DNA of 64,000 nt from Sphagnum compactum (lineage: Eukaryota; Bryophyta; Sphagnopsida; Sphagnales): contig OZ234499.1 of NCBI GenBank assembly GCA_965153455.1, positions 18,658,271 through 18,722,270 on the forward strand, written 5' to 3'. A model generated the notes under the pieces. It did no database searches and was not told the DNA's origin. It saw only the letters and a list, made by a program, of their open reading frames with translations. Of this stretch, positions 12,606-26,200 are shown one piece after another; positions within the stretch are counted from its first letter, which is position 1, and every line of letters starts with the position of its first letter. The position numbers and the translations under genes were made by a program.

Positions 12606-13501
12606 CACGCCCTCCCCCACCATTGTTAGGCACTTCAAAACATGAGAAACTATACCCAGAGTTACATAATAGTTAGTATCTGCATGTGCACACACACAAA
12701 ATGCTGATACCGGCTGAAAATAAGCAAACGCTTTTTAGACTTGAATTCAGAAACAGACACCCAAATCAAGCTGAGAGTACTGAACCAGGGTGACATCGCA
12801 ACTTCTGCTGCACTGTTAGGAAGCTCCTCAAATAGAATAGCAAACTCAGGTCTTTGGAAGAACACCAGAATAGGAACATATGATAGCAATTTCCACAGGA
12901 TGCAACCACTAAATATATGCTAGGGTGGGTCTCTAGCTAATGTTGAAATCTATACACAAGCCTTCTCCTTGATAACTGCAAATAGTCATAAGCCTTTTGG
13001 CCTATTGAGCCTAATGAGCTCAGGGATTTCTTAAGGCTGATCACTTTAGTGCACTCTGCTGAAGTTCACAGGAAGGGGTTTACATACTTGCTGTATTGGA
13101 GTCCCATAGTTGTTCAAGGATCCATGTTTCAAACTATGAGTTCTGACCTGCAAAATACTGGAAGTGACTTCACGAAAGAAGACATTTGGATCATGAGCTC
13201 ACATTGAACTCATAACTTTGCAATACGCATGCTGCGTTTTGAGTCCACTAGCTGCTCCACAACTGCAGGGTCTGCTAGTGAGCTTGTGTCACCCTGCACA
13301 TACCACAGCAGCATTCAGACTTACAGATATCAGTTCTGTGGTAGCAAGTGACTCTAAGAGAAGGAGATTTTATCAAATCACAGATGCTATTCAATATGCC
13401 AACAGGGATGCATGCATGTCTAAGTGCAAAACCAATCTAAGCCTGGCTGCTGTATCTCTTTGCTGGAAAACAAGTAATTGATAGCCCTCAGGTTGGAAAA
13501 G

Positions 13502-16500
13502 TCAAGATAGTACAAGTTCATCAAACTGGTTTGCTGCAATCTTGCGCAAGATCCTTCGCATTATTTTCCCACTTCGGGTCTTTGGAAGTCCAGGTGCCCA
13601 GTGAATTACCTCTGGTAATGCAAAGGATCCAATCTGCTCAAAGAAACAAACATAGGGGGGGAAACATTACATTCTGCATATGCTCTCTCCATGGTCAATT
13701 GCAGTCCCATGAAACATGAATTGTGCAATTAACGGCTGTCACATGCAACCAGCTTAAAGTTGTTTGGCATATCCATAAAGGGACAAGGACTAGATGGACT
13801 TCCTTGACTCTATTGGAAAGCAGGATGCATAGCAATCTCCTATTTGATCAAGGTTGAGAAAACCTCTCTTCTGACACAGTCCATGATCTCTTTCTTGAGT
13901 GCATCTGAGGGAGTCACACCATCCACCAGCACTACAAATGCATAGAGGCCTTGTCCCTTCACCTGCCATCATCCAATGACACCTCACAGTTAGTGATCTA
14001 TAATCTCCCACGTATTTGACTAAGTCAACTGGTGATGACAGTATCAAGGTTATGTAGGTCCTTTGTGTCAAAGGGATGTGCAACATCTCCATAAACAACT
14101 GATCATCATCTTGAACACCACACATAGACAAGGTGGCAGGTAGCTATTGTAAATCCAACAACCATCTGCATATAAGGCAGAGAAAATTATACATCATGAT
14201 CAACAGCAACTGCAGATGCCTCTGCACACTGAGGATGGGAATCGAGCGCAGACTCCACTTCCCCAATGCTTATCCTGTGTCCACTGTCCAATGCAGAAAA
14301 TGCTCATGGTCAGATGTCTGTTCAGCACAAGAACTAACACTGCAGCACATAACAAATTGATACTGAACTGCCAAAAGTTCATTCAGGTCTCTGTAACTTC
14401 AAAAAACTGTCAACTCTCTTGTTTTAGCAGTGAATTAAACACCCATAGCATATGACACCATGATATCAAATGGTCATCCAAGTTCTTTGGGACTTCAAAA
14501 TCTTCGAATCCACTTGCTTATGAAAACTGGAGTTGAGGGAATAAGGGCATTAAATGGAGTGCTTGATATCCTATGAGCAACAAAAAAGTATGTCACCTTC
14601 TCAGGAAACTGAAATCCCCAGAAAGAGCCCTTATAGGTCCTGGATGATCATCCCTTTGGACCCAAAAAAGGAGTGCCAGAGAGAGTTTACTACCTTACGT
14701 TCACAACATCATCAATGCGGCCTGTGAGAGTGATATAACCATCAGGGTCACGGCGACATCCATCACCCGTAACATACATGCCTAACCATGTCCTGAAGTA
14801 AGTTTCTTCAAAACGCTTGTGGTCACCATAAAGAGACCGCGCAATCCCTGGCCATGGTTTCTTTATGCACAGGTAACCCTCACAAGGGCCATCCTGCTCT
14901 TTGCCTTGTTGATCTAGTATCACTGGCTGTTCCACACATACCCCTTGATCAGATTCAAATTCTGTAATTAATATTTCACAACCAATTCAGGAAAGCCTAA
15001 TGCGGTCCACAGCTATAATATGAGTAACCAGACAGAACCACTGGAAAGTAAGCTGCAGCTTTCCACCTGCACACCAAAGAAAGGAAGAGTGGCAGAGCCT
15101 GGTTTCAAAGGCCAAGCCCCTGGTAAAGGAGAGATCATGGTTGCCCCTGTCTCTGTCTGCCACCAGGTGTCAACAATAGGACATCTGCCCTCTCCCACCA
15201 CACGGTGATACCACAGCCAAGCCTTCACATTGATTGCCTCCCCCACAGTTCCCAGTAACCGCAGGCTTGATCTTGAATGCTTCGTCACATACTGTAAGAT
15301 CAACAAATTAAGCTTTAGCTGATCATAAAACCTTGGGAACACATTTTGTTTTTGATCAAGGCATCTCAACTTTCAAGTTCAATCCAAGCAAATCATACCT
15401 GGTCACCAAGCGCCTCCAATGATCGAATTCCAGTTGGTGCTGTGTAGAAGGTTGTCACTCCATATTTTTCTATGATCTGCCACCACCTGCTTGGATCTGG
15501 GTATGTGGGTACCTGAAATTTGGAAACAAATCAGCCATTACATATCAACTGTAGACACATTTGTGCTTGCGATGAGAAATTGGCTGAAAGATGCAATGAC
15601 ATAACAGATGTGTTTTTACCCCTTCAAAGATAACCACTGTAGCACCATTGAGGAGAGGGCCATAAGCAACATAAGTATGACCTGTGATCCACCCACAGTC
15701 AGCTGTACACCTGAGGCAATACACAGAGCAGTATCAGTACTTAAATTGTTTCACATAATGCAGGAGTTATGTCAAGCTTTCCAAAACTCTCAAGATGCAA
15801 AGTACAATTGACAAGAAGTTGCTCATTAGTAACAAATGGGGAAGATGGGAACCAGAAGATGTCGCCAGGATGATAGTCAAACACAAACTTAAAGGTCGCT
15901 GCGGCATACACCATGTAACCACCCACTGTGTGCAAAACACCCTGCATGAAAACTCAGGGGAATCAAACTCTTGTTTCAGGATGGTCTCTAGCTTCATGAC
16001 TAAGCATGGTTATGGAAAGACAGATACTTTGGAATTTTAGCAAAATTTTTTGGAAATTTCTGTACAACAGAGTTTCTGGAGAGGTCCCAACAACATGCAA
16101 TTGGAAAGCAGACCAGCCCACTACAATTAAATGAAGGATTGGACTTATCTACCTTGGGCTTGCCTGTGGAACCACTGGTGTAGAGAAGGAAAAGAGGGTC
16201 CTCAGCCTCCATCCATTCAACAGAAGCTTCTGTGTTGCATGACTTCACCTCATCCTGTCAAACTCATATGACACAAAGGTTTGAGAACCTTCAACCCTTA
16301 CAGACTTGTAGCTATTAGCGGGCTTCCTCCTTCATCATAGCTTGCCATTACCCTCTGCAAGTAGGATAACATTGGATATGAAAAAAGCAGCAACTTTGCA
16401 TGAAAGACTCTTTTGCACTCCAGAACAGAAAGATAAATAGCACTGTAAGTTACTGATATCTCCAAGCCTCATGCTCAGACAGACAGCAAAAGAGTAAATG

Positions 16501-19500
16501 AAGATGATTTATGTGCTTCACCTGCCACCACAGGTCACGACCTGGAACCCAGGAAACCTTGTTCCGTGGAAGTGCTCGATTATTGTCCAAAATCAAGCAT
16601 GTTCCTACAGCAGGAAATTCCACTAATAATCAGTACTCACCAGCAAAAAAGATTCCTTGTTGAAGTATACAAAGCAGGACAAGTGTCCCACCACATACCT
16701 CATACCTTTTTTGCTGCTAACCATAAGTTTTTATAAGAGTAATTTTGCTTGACTGAGGCAAAAACCAGGAATACCAGGTCGGAAGTTTCCTTGATGAATG
16801 CAAAGTTGGAGAGCATCATCAACAATTTTTTTCAGAGGCAAAATTTTGTTGCCACGCTGCACTCCTGAGCATGAGAGAATTACTTCTGACTGGCAATCCA
16901 GAATGCGACCTGCTAATGACTCTGCACTATATCCTGCAAACACCACCTAGAAAACTCATTTCACCAAAAAACCTGTGTCAGTCTGTGTCCTAAATTTTTT
17001 CTCAAGGCAAGCTGTTTCACAGGTTCTTTGAAACTCCTTTGTACCAAAGCTTTTGAAATTCCAGCCATGCTTTATCAAGATTGTTGTATCTGACAAAAAC
17101 TCCTGGAACTTCATTTGCAATATGACACCATAAAAATTCAGGATCAAGGGGACTCTAAGAAATACAGAGTGAAGGGCATACCGAGTGAATAGCCCCAATC
17201 CTAGCACATGCAAGCATTGCAATTGGAAGCTCTGGCACCATTGGCATGTAGATGCAGACTCTGTCACCTTTTTTCACTCCCCTTCGTCGCAAATAGTTTG
17301 CTAGCTGCAAGTAAACACTGTCTGACTTAACAAGTTCGAACCCATAAGATTTCCCCTTGATTCACCAAACACACAACTTTTAAACTCACATGTTTTCTCA
17401 AATGTACTGGATTCTTTACATTGCAATCCCACATAAACAAACCAATCACTAATCAGCACTTCTCTAAATCTATCAAAGATTATTGCACTATAGTTTTCAC
17501 CTGACAAGTCTGCTTGAGCATATCACTGTAGGTGATGCGTTTCTGACTGCCAACATCATTTCCCTCCCACAATAATGCTGTACAGTTGCCACGTCCTTCC
17601 AGGACATGCTTATCCAGTGCATTGTAGCAGATGTTTGTGTATCCTCCTTTAAACCACTATATACACAGCCATGGAAAATACACCAAATGCAGGACAGGAG
17701 TAAACAGCTGGGAACTAAGAAAGAAAGGTAAGCATCTCAGAATACTGATTAAGTGTATACAAGAGTTATCTTTCATGAAAGCAAATAGCAGGGACAACCC
17801 CATAATGTACATTTGTCACATAATCTCTACTTATCATCTTTTGTTACGAAGAGTGAGTCTATTTCAGAATTGGAAGTTCATGTCAACAAAAACAGGACCC
17901 TTTATCTTCTTTTGTTATTAAGAGTACTATAATTTCAGAATTGGAAGGTCACCTCCACAAAAACAGGACCCTTTCGCAAGTCAAAGTTGTATCGGCAGAT
18001 TGGCTTTGTAGTATCCCACTTGCGCTCCCAGTGGAAGTCATTGGCAAATGAGCCCCAGAACCTGGCTGGATCATTCATAGATTGCTCGTACATTTCTTCA
18101 TACTGTGCCAAACCCACCAATAAGCAGCATCCACCAAATTATGCTCTTCAGTTAGCTACAAATTCATGATGGTGCCACTCTGGTTTGCTAAAATAGTCAT
18201 TTTTTTCCACAAATCCAAGTGCACATTGGAATTGCTTGAAAGTTGCTTCAACCAACACTACACCAAGATATGGCATCCATGACTGTTCCTTTTTGACTGG
18301 GTTAGTTGCTGATGCCATTTCTATTCAAATCAGACCCATCATTTATGCCATTTCTAGTTGTATAGGCGTAGTCATGGATGCCATGTTTTGGCATAGTGCA
18401 AATTTGTTTATAAATTGGCAGAAATGAGCAAGATGGATCAAAAGCCTTAAAAAATGAGCTCCACAACCTTACTGAAATTCACTATCACATTTTGGTCCAT
18501 GATTTCCCAGGGAAAAAATCTTAGTCTAGAAAGAAAAGAATCACATTATTAGCATGTCAATTATCCAACCCTGGAGCTTCAACAACAAAAATTGGCAACC
18601 GACTACTAGATTCACTTCATTGACTTTTGAAGCAAACTCAAGCACGGAGTGGTACTGATATTCAACAGACCAGCAGTACATTCTTGACGAGTCCAGAGAT
18701 CCTAATAAATCTTCCTCTCAATTCCTTTGTTGTAAAAGAATTGCAATGAAAGAATTGAACTAGTTAAACTAGACTGGATCAAAATCGCTTTCTTCAAGTC
18801 TTCTTCTCTACTACATCGCCTTGCTGGCTTATGTGTTCCGTGCTTCTTGGCAATGCATAATGAAGCTGGATATTAACCTTCTTCACCCGGACTAGAGCTG
18901 ACTAGTACCTGTGACTGGAAAGTAACCGGAAGCAGAAAGAAGTTCATCGCTATGCACAAGTAAGGTACACGAAATCTAAGAATCATGCTAGAAGATTACA
19001 GAGCGTTTTTTCTCAAGTGACACAAGGAAGTTCAGAACCTACAGATGCAGCTAGTTGCTTTGCTCATCTCGGTTCTAGAATCCGCGATTTCGGTACAGGA
19101 TTGGTGCAATGAAACGCGTCCGCAAACAAGAGAATCGCGCACGTACGCACGTATACTAAAAGAGCGCGCGTAATTGCTCAATTACGAACAACTTTTTGAC
19201 GTCCCGCGTCAACGCTTTGCCATTGCTTCTTGCACGAAAGATATAGCTTGCCTACAACTTATTAGAAAGCTACAACAAAATTCCGAATCACTTGCTTGAT
19301 AGCGATCGAGCCACTGTGGAAATTGACACATCCTTTCGGAGTTCTACTGCTGAATCTTTTTGAATATCCAGAAGCAAAAAAATAGCCTTCTTATCATCTG
19401 AATTCAGCGAGCGACGGCAGCACAGTGCATCCATTTTACAGGAAACGGGCAAAATCCAGTAGAGCTTTTCATACTACGCCCTCAGACGGGGAAGATTAAA

Positions 19501-19823
19501 GAACAGATAAGAAATATCTGCACGCGCAGAAGCGAAAAAATACAAAAAAGAAACCACATACAGACAAACAAACAGAGATCGAGAGAGATTCAAAAATTTG
19601 CAGTACTCGCCTGCTTTCTTGAAGACACCAGGGCTCTGGATACGAATTCCCTGGACGGAGACACCGGGAGTTTCAAATCCTCCGGATTCTCCTGGGCGGC
19701 GGCTTCTTCGCGCTTGCCGAGCGCCGGTTGTTGCCAAAGGTTGACATCCATGGCAGTCACTGACTCCTTCACATGCCTCAGAGTGGTACTTAAGCGCCTG
19801 TGCGTTGCATTCCTGTCGTCCAT
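13502..19823 (-). CDS. ACS: Acetyl-CoA synthetase (AMP-forming)
   Basis: It makes acetyl-CoA from acetate, ATP and CoA; the plant enzyme is usually plastidic or peroxisomal. Fifteen exons fit in phase: 19823-19611, 18102-17953, 17656-17501, 17304-17182, 16946-16775, 16604-16522, 16254-16153, 15941-15853, 15710-15620, 15512-15399, 15291-15067, 14926-14694, 14283-14193, 13962-13864 and 13633-13502, giving 690 residues. Visible landmarks are the AMP-binding loop [21 protein letters not shown], the TGDG hinge region, SGHRI, and [15 protein letters not shown] with the catalytic lysine. The substrate-pocket Trp lies in DTWWQTETG, as expected for acetate. Intron 1 uses a GC donor (CAG/GCGAGT) and carries a CACTA mini-element. 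ATG 19823 is the first in-frame ATG of the leader. The C-terminus stops at FDELVLS, about 20 residues short of relatives, so a last exon may be missing from this model. Confidence 0.95.
18256..18398. mobile_element. 143-bp CACTA-type mini-transposon
   Basis: The ends are inverted repeats of about 29 bases. The left end starts CACTACACCAAGATATGGCA and the right end finishes ...GGCATAGTG, whose reverse complement starts CACTATGCCAAAACATGGCA. The flanking direct repeat CAA (18253-18255 and 18399-18401) is 3 bp, as expected for the CACTA/EnSpm superfamily. It has no coding capacity and lies in intron 1 of the acetyl-CoA synthetase gene. Confidence 0.85.
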
Positions 19824-19947
19824 AGCGCAGCGAAACAGCAAGAGCAGCCGCGCAACAACAACGGCGGAAGCAAAGGAACGAAGGAACGAGAGAGAGAGAG
19901 AAAAAAAACAGACCCCACGGGGTTCAGCCACCCGCTTCCTCTCAGTA

Positions 19948-20110
19948 TCCAGGTCCCCAAATCACGTCCTCAAATCTGCAACATTGCAAAAATATGCCAT
20001 ATCCAGGCAGGTCCCAAACCACGTTCTGAAATCTGTCACATGGCCATCCGTATCCAGGTCCTCATACCACATCCTGAAATCTGTCACGTCCCAAAATCCC
20101 GCCATATCCC
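19948..20110. repeat. Tandem repeat of about 55 bp, three copies, upstream of ACS
   Basis: The words TATCCAGG(T/C), CCA(C/T)(A/G)TCCTGAAATCTG and CA(A/C)(A/G)T(T/C) recur in the same order three times, each copy diverged. The block lies 125-290 bp upstream of the ACS start codon on the minus strand, in the presumed promoter. Confidence 0.7.
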
Positions 20111-20223
20111 ACGCCCTAAAGAGCAAACCAGGTGATGACATCTCAACGAATGCCCTTTTCACATGTGGAAACTGTGCGACGCTGTTCTTTTTACCACACA
20201 TGGGTCTTGCTATATTATATTAA

Positions 20224-23200
20224 ATTAAATTTTTGTGGCCTATTTTAATTGGGAGGATAATACTTGGGTAAAATACACAGTCAATGGGTTTTTTTTAATT
20301 TTTTTTCCCCCACAATTTTTCTCTTTTTTCACCAAAAAATTGTGGAAATAAATTCTGGAAATTTTTTATTTTTTTTATATAAGTGTAAATTTAACTATTT
20401 TTTTTCTATTTTTAAGGAAATTTTTGCCAAATTTTGGATTATCACAAAAAGGGGGAGAAAAAAAAAAAAAAACCTGGTAATACTTGGGTGGAGGATTGAA
20501 ATAAATTATGTTATTCTTTGACACTTGTAGGTGGGGAATTTCTACAATCTTTGTTAGGATTTTTTTGGGGGGATTTTGATGTTCCCAACGTGTTCTCTAT
20601 GATTCCCAACTTGTTCTCAATTGATTCAATGCAAGTTCCCAATTATGTTCCAATGTGTTTCTCACGTTCCCATGTGTTCTTCAAGTTGTTCTCAATAGCA
20701 ACCCACTTTATGCCATACCTTTCACTCATCTTGAACCCATCAAAGCATAAGAATACAATTGTTGTATTTTGGGAACATCTAAAATGTGAATACTCTTTGT
20801 GATGTGGGGCCAATTAAAGAGGCCCATTTGATCACCAAAAGAATAAATAAATAAATAAATTTTTGGGTGTCCACCACAACTAATTATATTCAATCATATA
20901 TAGTCCCCATAATAATCAATATACTAGAGAGAGGCTTCAAAAAATTTCATGCTAATTGGGACTTATGGGCACAAAAAAACATGAAAAATCAAGTTGTTCA
21001 TGAATGTCCTTAAGTCAAGTTTGTTATAACAATTATTTCAACTAGTTACCAAGATTTCGTTTACAAAATTTCAATGACAATGTTGGTTTATGTAGGATGG
21101 GTATTTTGGTGATCGTCACTATGACAATTTCAGAGTCATTTCGAATTATAAATCATTTTAGATCAAATTTCAATTCAATTTATTTTTTTTTGGTTGTATG
21201 TCTTGCACCCTTTCAATATTTTTTTCTGTTTATATTTTATTTTATTTTTTACACCCTTTTGACGTTTTTCTGTTGGGGTTTATTCGTATCTTGTTGTGAA
21301 TTTATCTAATGAATCGAACTTTCATTGACATTTTGCCTACCAAATCAAGAATATAGTGAAATTTGTTCAAATTTTATTTTTTAAAAGACAAATTAATTTA
21401 AAAAATAAATATGTTCACAAAAAGAAATTTTAATTATCGTCACTAGTAGTGCAAAGCAACGCAGAACTCAAATTAAATATTAGATCATGTATTAAGGAAA
21501 ACAAGCCATAAAATAACAAAGTTCATCACAAATGATGGCATCGTTTGAACCAAGTTTGCCAAAGTAATGGGACGTCTCAATAACCATGTTTTTTCATCAC
21601 AAAATGTCCTTTCACAAAGTTCCACTATGATGAAATATGGAGAAGTGATGGAAACATAATTTGTCAACATGTTCACTATAGTGAAATATAGATGTTGACA
21701 ATTATGTTATATACACCATAACATGATTGTCAATGTGACGCGATCATGGCATCATTTACATTGTTTTGAAAATATCACAATGGCATGATGTCAACCCATT
21801 TGACATGAAGTCCATTAGTGTAGGGTAATGTGTGGGGTCGGGGCATCTTTGAAATAAGGCGCCTAGGATGAAGCAATAGAACATGAAAAAGCAAAAAAAG
21901 CTTTAACTACAAGAAATGTTCTTCACATATGAGTCTTATCCATTCTCAAGCATGAAGTGAACCTTATCAAAAGTTTGAGTGTAACTAGATCAAGGGGTCA
22001 AATGGAGTAGGAGGGATCTTACAAACTATTATTTAAAAATGAGGGAAGTTTGCCTACTTATAGGTGTAAGGTCTTTCTTATTACTAAATAGTAGGCATAA
22101 GAACCCTCTTCTTCTTTTTTAAAGGATTCATATACCAAGATAAGTGTTTTTTTTTGTTTGCGATCAATGTTTTAACCCTTTTGAACTGTGGGGCCTCTCA
22201 CCTATGCTTTTGGTACCATTGGAAGTCACTATGCTTTGGGTATCGTTGGAAAACTTTCATGAGGAATTGTGCATAGTGGAACATTTCATAATTTTCAAAT
22301 CAATGGAACAAAAGTTGTTGAATTTAGAGTGATTTTTTTATTAAAAATTAATTCATTTTCTTCAATCAATCAATTCTTTTTCATCATAGTGGTCCTTTTT
22401 GTTGACTTTCACATCCCAAATCTTAACACTTGGGGCCAATGACACTTGAGTTCACACTTGAATCAATAAAAGGTGTTATTCACACTTGTTTCACACTTGG
22501 ACCCATAAAGGATCCTATTCACTCTTGCTTCACACTTGGGCCTACAAAGGGTCTTATTCACATTTGCTTCACACTTTGATGAATAAAATTGGAATCATTT
22601 CTACCAATCAATGATTTTTCATCATATTGATTTTTTATTTGTCTTTTGACATCACATGGAAAATGCATAAGGATTCTTCCATTGGCCATCCTATTTGCCT
22701 TTTCATATCATCACACTTCACATTGGTTGTGTTTCTTAAAGCGTTGAAAAGATTTTTTGAAAAGTTCTATTTATTAAAATCCTTGGGATGATCACACTTG
22801 GACCGACGGCACAAAGGCCCACTAATATTCTTGGAAATAAGGTGCCCTCCAAATATACTAGATAAATTTTTTTTGAATGTTTGACAATTATGTAATGAAA
22901 TTTCATCTATATTGTGATATGAATTTAGGGTAAAAAAATAAAACATGAACACTAGTTGAAACAGACATGAATGAAAGTGTGTTCCTTTCGCTAATAAGCA
23001 TAACATGTTTTTAAAGGTGGGTTTCAATTGTATTTGTGATGTTATCTTGTTGGGAGGTCACATATTTGTGATTTTATCTTGTTTGGATATTTCATTTTAG
23101 GCTTCATATGGATCTAATGTCTAATTGTTGAAATTGTTGTAACTATCTTATTTTAGGATTATGTAACCCAATAGCCATAATGCACCATCCATTGAAAACA

Positions 23201-26200
23201 CCTTATGACTTAGTTGGAGATGAACCACAATTGAGTTACCAAGGTTTCACCTCAATAACTTGTCTCCCACTTCCACCTCACACTACTTATATCGTTATCT
23301 ATGTACATGGATAAGTATCATTGGTTGGTAGTTTAAAACTATAAATGATTACTATTTAAGTAGGTAAGCCACTTGATGGTTACTAAGTATGTAAATGCAT
23401 GTGGAAAGTTGGTACATAATTAGTCATTACACTTAGTTATGGGATAGGAGTATGATAAATGAATTTGTATGGTTGTATTTTAGAAAGTGGGCCACATATG
23501 GTGGATTTTTTCAGGCATGGGTAAACCCATTAAGATGCACTTGGGGGTGTGCACACCTAGCAAAATATATTATATATGATTCACTCTTTGGCATTAAAAG
23601 GTTAAGAACACCCTAGGAATAGAAGAGACCTCCTACAGGAACACAAAAAAATCCATAAACTTCACAATTGAACCTAATGAAGGTCAATTGTACAAATTTT
23701 GAATTCTGAAAAATAACTTAATGATTTGAACCCCATCTAAATGTACAAATGAGGCAATACACGGTGGGTTCATGGGGGACACACAACACCTCTTAATCCT
23801 AGACCACAAATTTAAAATTTAGTTATGAACTTCCATTATAAAATAATGTGGTTTTTCTCACACGAATGGTGACAACTCATGATATATGTGTGAGATAAAT
23901 TTTGTGGTTTCATCCATTACAATGTACAATATGCTGGTGTTTATTGTGGCATACATTAGGTTAAAATGGCAAATTGACATCAGGTGATGGCACATGTAAT
24001 TTTGGAATTTCCATATCAATTTGGAAAACGATGATTTTGGATTCAAATGTGCTCCATTGAACAACACACGTGTTTGTGTTTTTTTGAGCCCATACCTCCT
24101 ATGAGTGTAGTAGAAATCCTCAATGGATTTCAATTTTGAGCAAATATAGTTTTAACTAAATATGTTGTCTTCCATGTTTGGTATATATAATCCCTAGTGC
24201 AACAATCATAATTTATACAAGGAACTGAGCTTTGAACTCATAAATAACTAAAGCTACATAGCTTGGGCATGTTGTCGTTTCACATTGGTCACTTCATCAA
24301 AGTCAATTTAATTTCAATTAATACAAATATCATGGACATGAAAGTGCACATGTTAATTTGTACTGGTGGGTAAGGAAAGGGGGTGAAATAATTATAAGGA
24401 TAAAAGATAGTTATTAGGAAAGAAGAGAGGTAGTTATAAGGATAAGAGGTAATTATTATGAGAGAAGTGAAGTAGTTATACTTGGAAATGTCTTTGGAAT
24501 TGTCCAAGGATGACCATACGAAGGATTATGCAAAATCAATAAAGAGCCTACAAAAGATTATAAAAAATCACCCATATATTAGTTCTTTGAAATTCGTGTC
24601 ACTGAAATTAACATAACATATTCAATAATAAATGTGTATTGTATATTATATATACAATAATCAATTTCTGGTCATAACAAAAAAAATCAATATGTTTAGG
24701 CATTAATTCCTTTCTAAAGATTACATTGAACATGTGGCCTTCCTATATTGGTCTTTAATACCAAAGTTGGCACTCATTCATATAGTTTTTTGGATTGGAT
24801 ATAAATATTGAGACCAAATGTGACCCATTAAATGATAAACATTTGAATTTTTTGCATCAAACATTGCATTGTAATCATATGTATAATTTGTTTCTTAACA
24901 ATGATCACAAATTTTGAACTATTTTAATCATTAAGGAGATTCAAAAATCAAGATCCAACTCAAAAATCAAAACCCAATCCCATCTAACCTAAAAGGATTT
25001 TTGAATGGTTCAACACATGTAAATCTCTTTTTAAAGTATATGAAAGATTGCAATAAATTTGAGAGCATTTGGTGAAAGTTTGAATAACAAACATTGTTCA
25101 AGAAATGTTCTGTGTATGTTAAAGGAGTCTAGCAATACAATGAATTAACTTCAAATTCATAAGATTTCAACTTCATGAATAAACAAACACAATTTCAAAA
25201 AATGGACAAGTAATTCATTAAATACAATTGCTAATAGTTTTTCAAAACAATGAGGGTACATGTTTTCACTACATTCAACATTTTCTTTGATTCCTTTTAT
25301 TGTGACTACACCCATCAATAGCTTATAAAAATGACAAACTTACATGCCCTATCATTAAATGCAACAACGATTGATTTGGGAAGGTTAGTTGGGGTTTTAA
25401 ATCCGTCTACCATTACAAAGTAACAAGTAACCTACTATATAAATGCACATTTGGGAGTAGACAAAAGTAGATGGACCTAATTCCACATGTGGTACCATTT
25501 CAAAATGATAGATCCAAAGTGGATCCTTATTATTAAAAATAATTATTTTATACTAAAATTAAATAGAATGTACATAAAATGACAAAATGATAACATACTA
25601 GATCATTCAAAAGCAAACAATTTCAAAAGGATATTGTACCCACATGATAAGTTAACATTCTTCAAACTCAAAACACCCAATTGAATGCACAATATGAATC
25701 ATTCCCACAACATGTGATCCATATAATGAGCATTCCGCTTGACCAAATAACATCTAATATAATATCAAACCAATATATAACCATGCAAATGATATCAACA
25801 TTAAAAATTTAGTATTAAGGACCTTATTAGTTTGGTTGACCTAAAGCAATACCAACCTTATACCAATACAAGCTTAATAAAAACCTAAGGTACTACTAGA
25901 TATGTAATTGTTTTGTACCAATTCCAATAGTGGTTTATAATTATCTCATGTTAAGAAGAATCAATCTTGGACTTAAGGTAAACACACCCCATAATTGAAC
26001 ATCAATTCATCTCTTACTCAATTCTTGTCACTTTTGAGCAATCTTTATAACTATCGGTGCGCCAAGTGAAGGTCTACAATACCTCTTTGAATTCTAAAGA
26101 CAATAAAAAAAATGTCGAAAAAATTTGAACTTTTTGATACACTAAATGTTGAGTTGTCAACATGTCTACCATAATATCAAGAGGACCAAACTAGGGCATG

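Noticed and set aside
19823-19931. Extending the ACS N-terminus to 19931
   Set aside because: The frame is open but has no ATG there (GTG at 19931). The first in-frame ATG is 19823.
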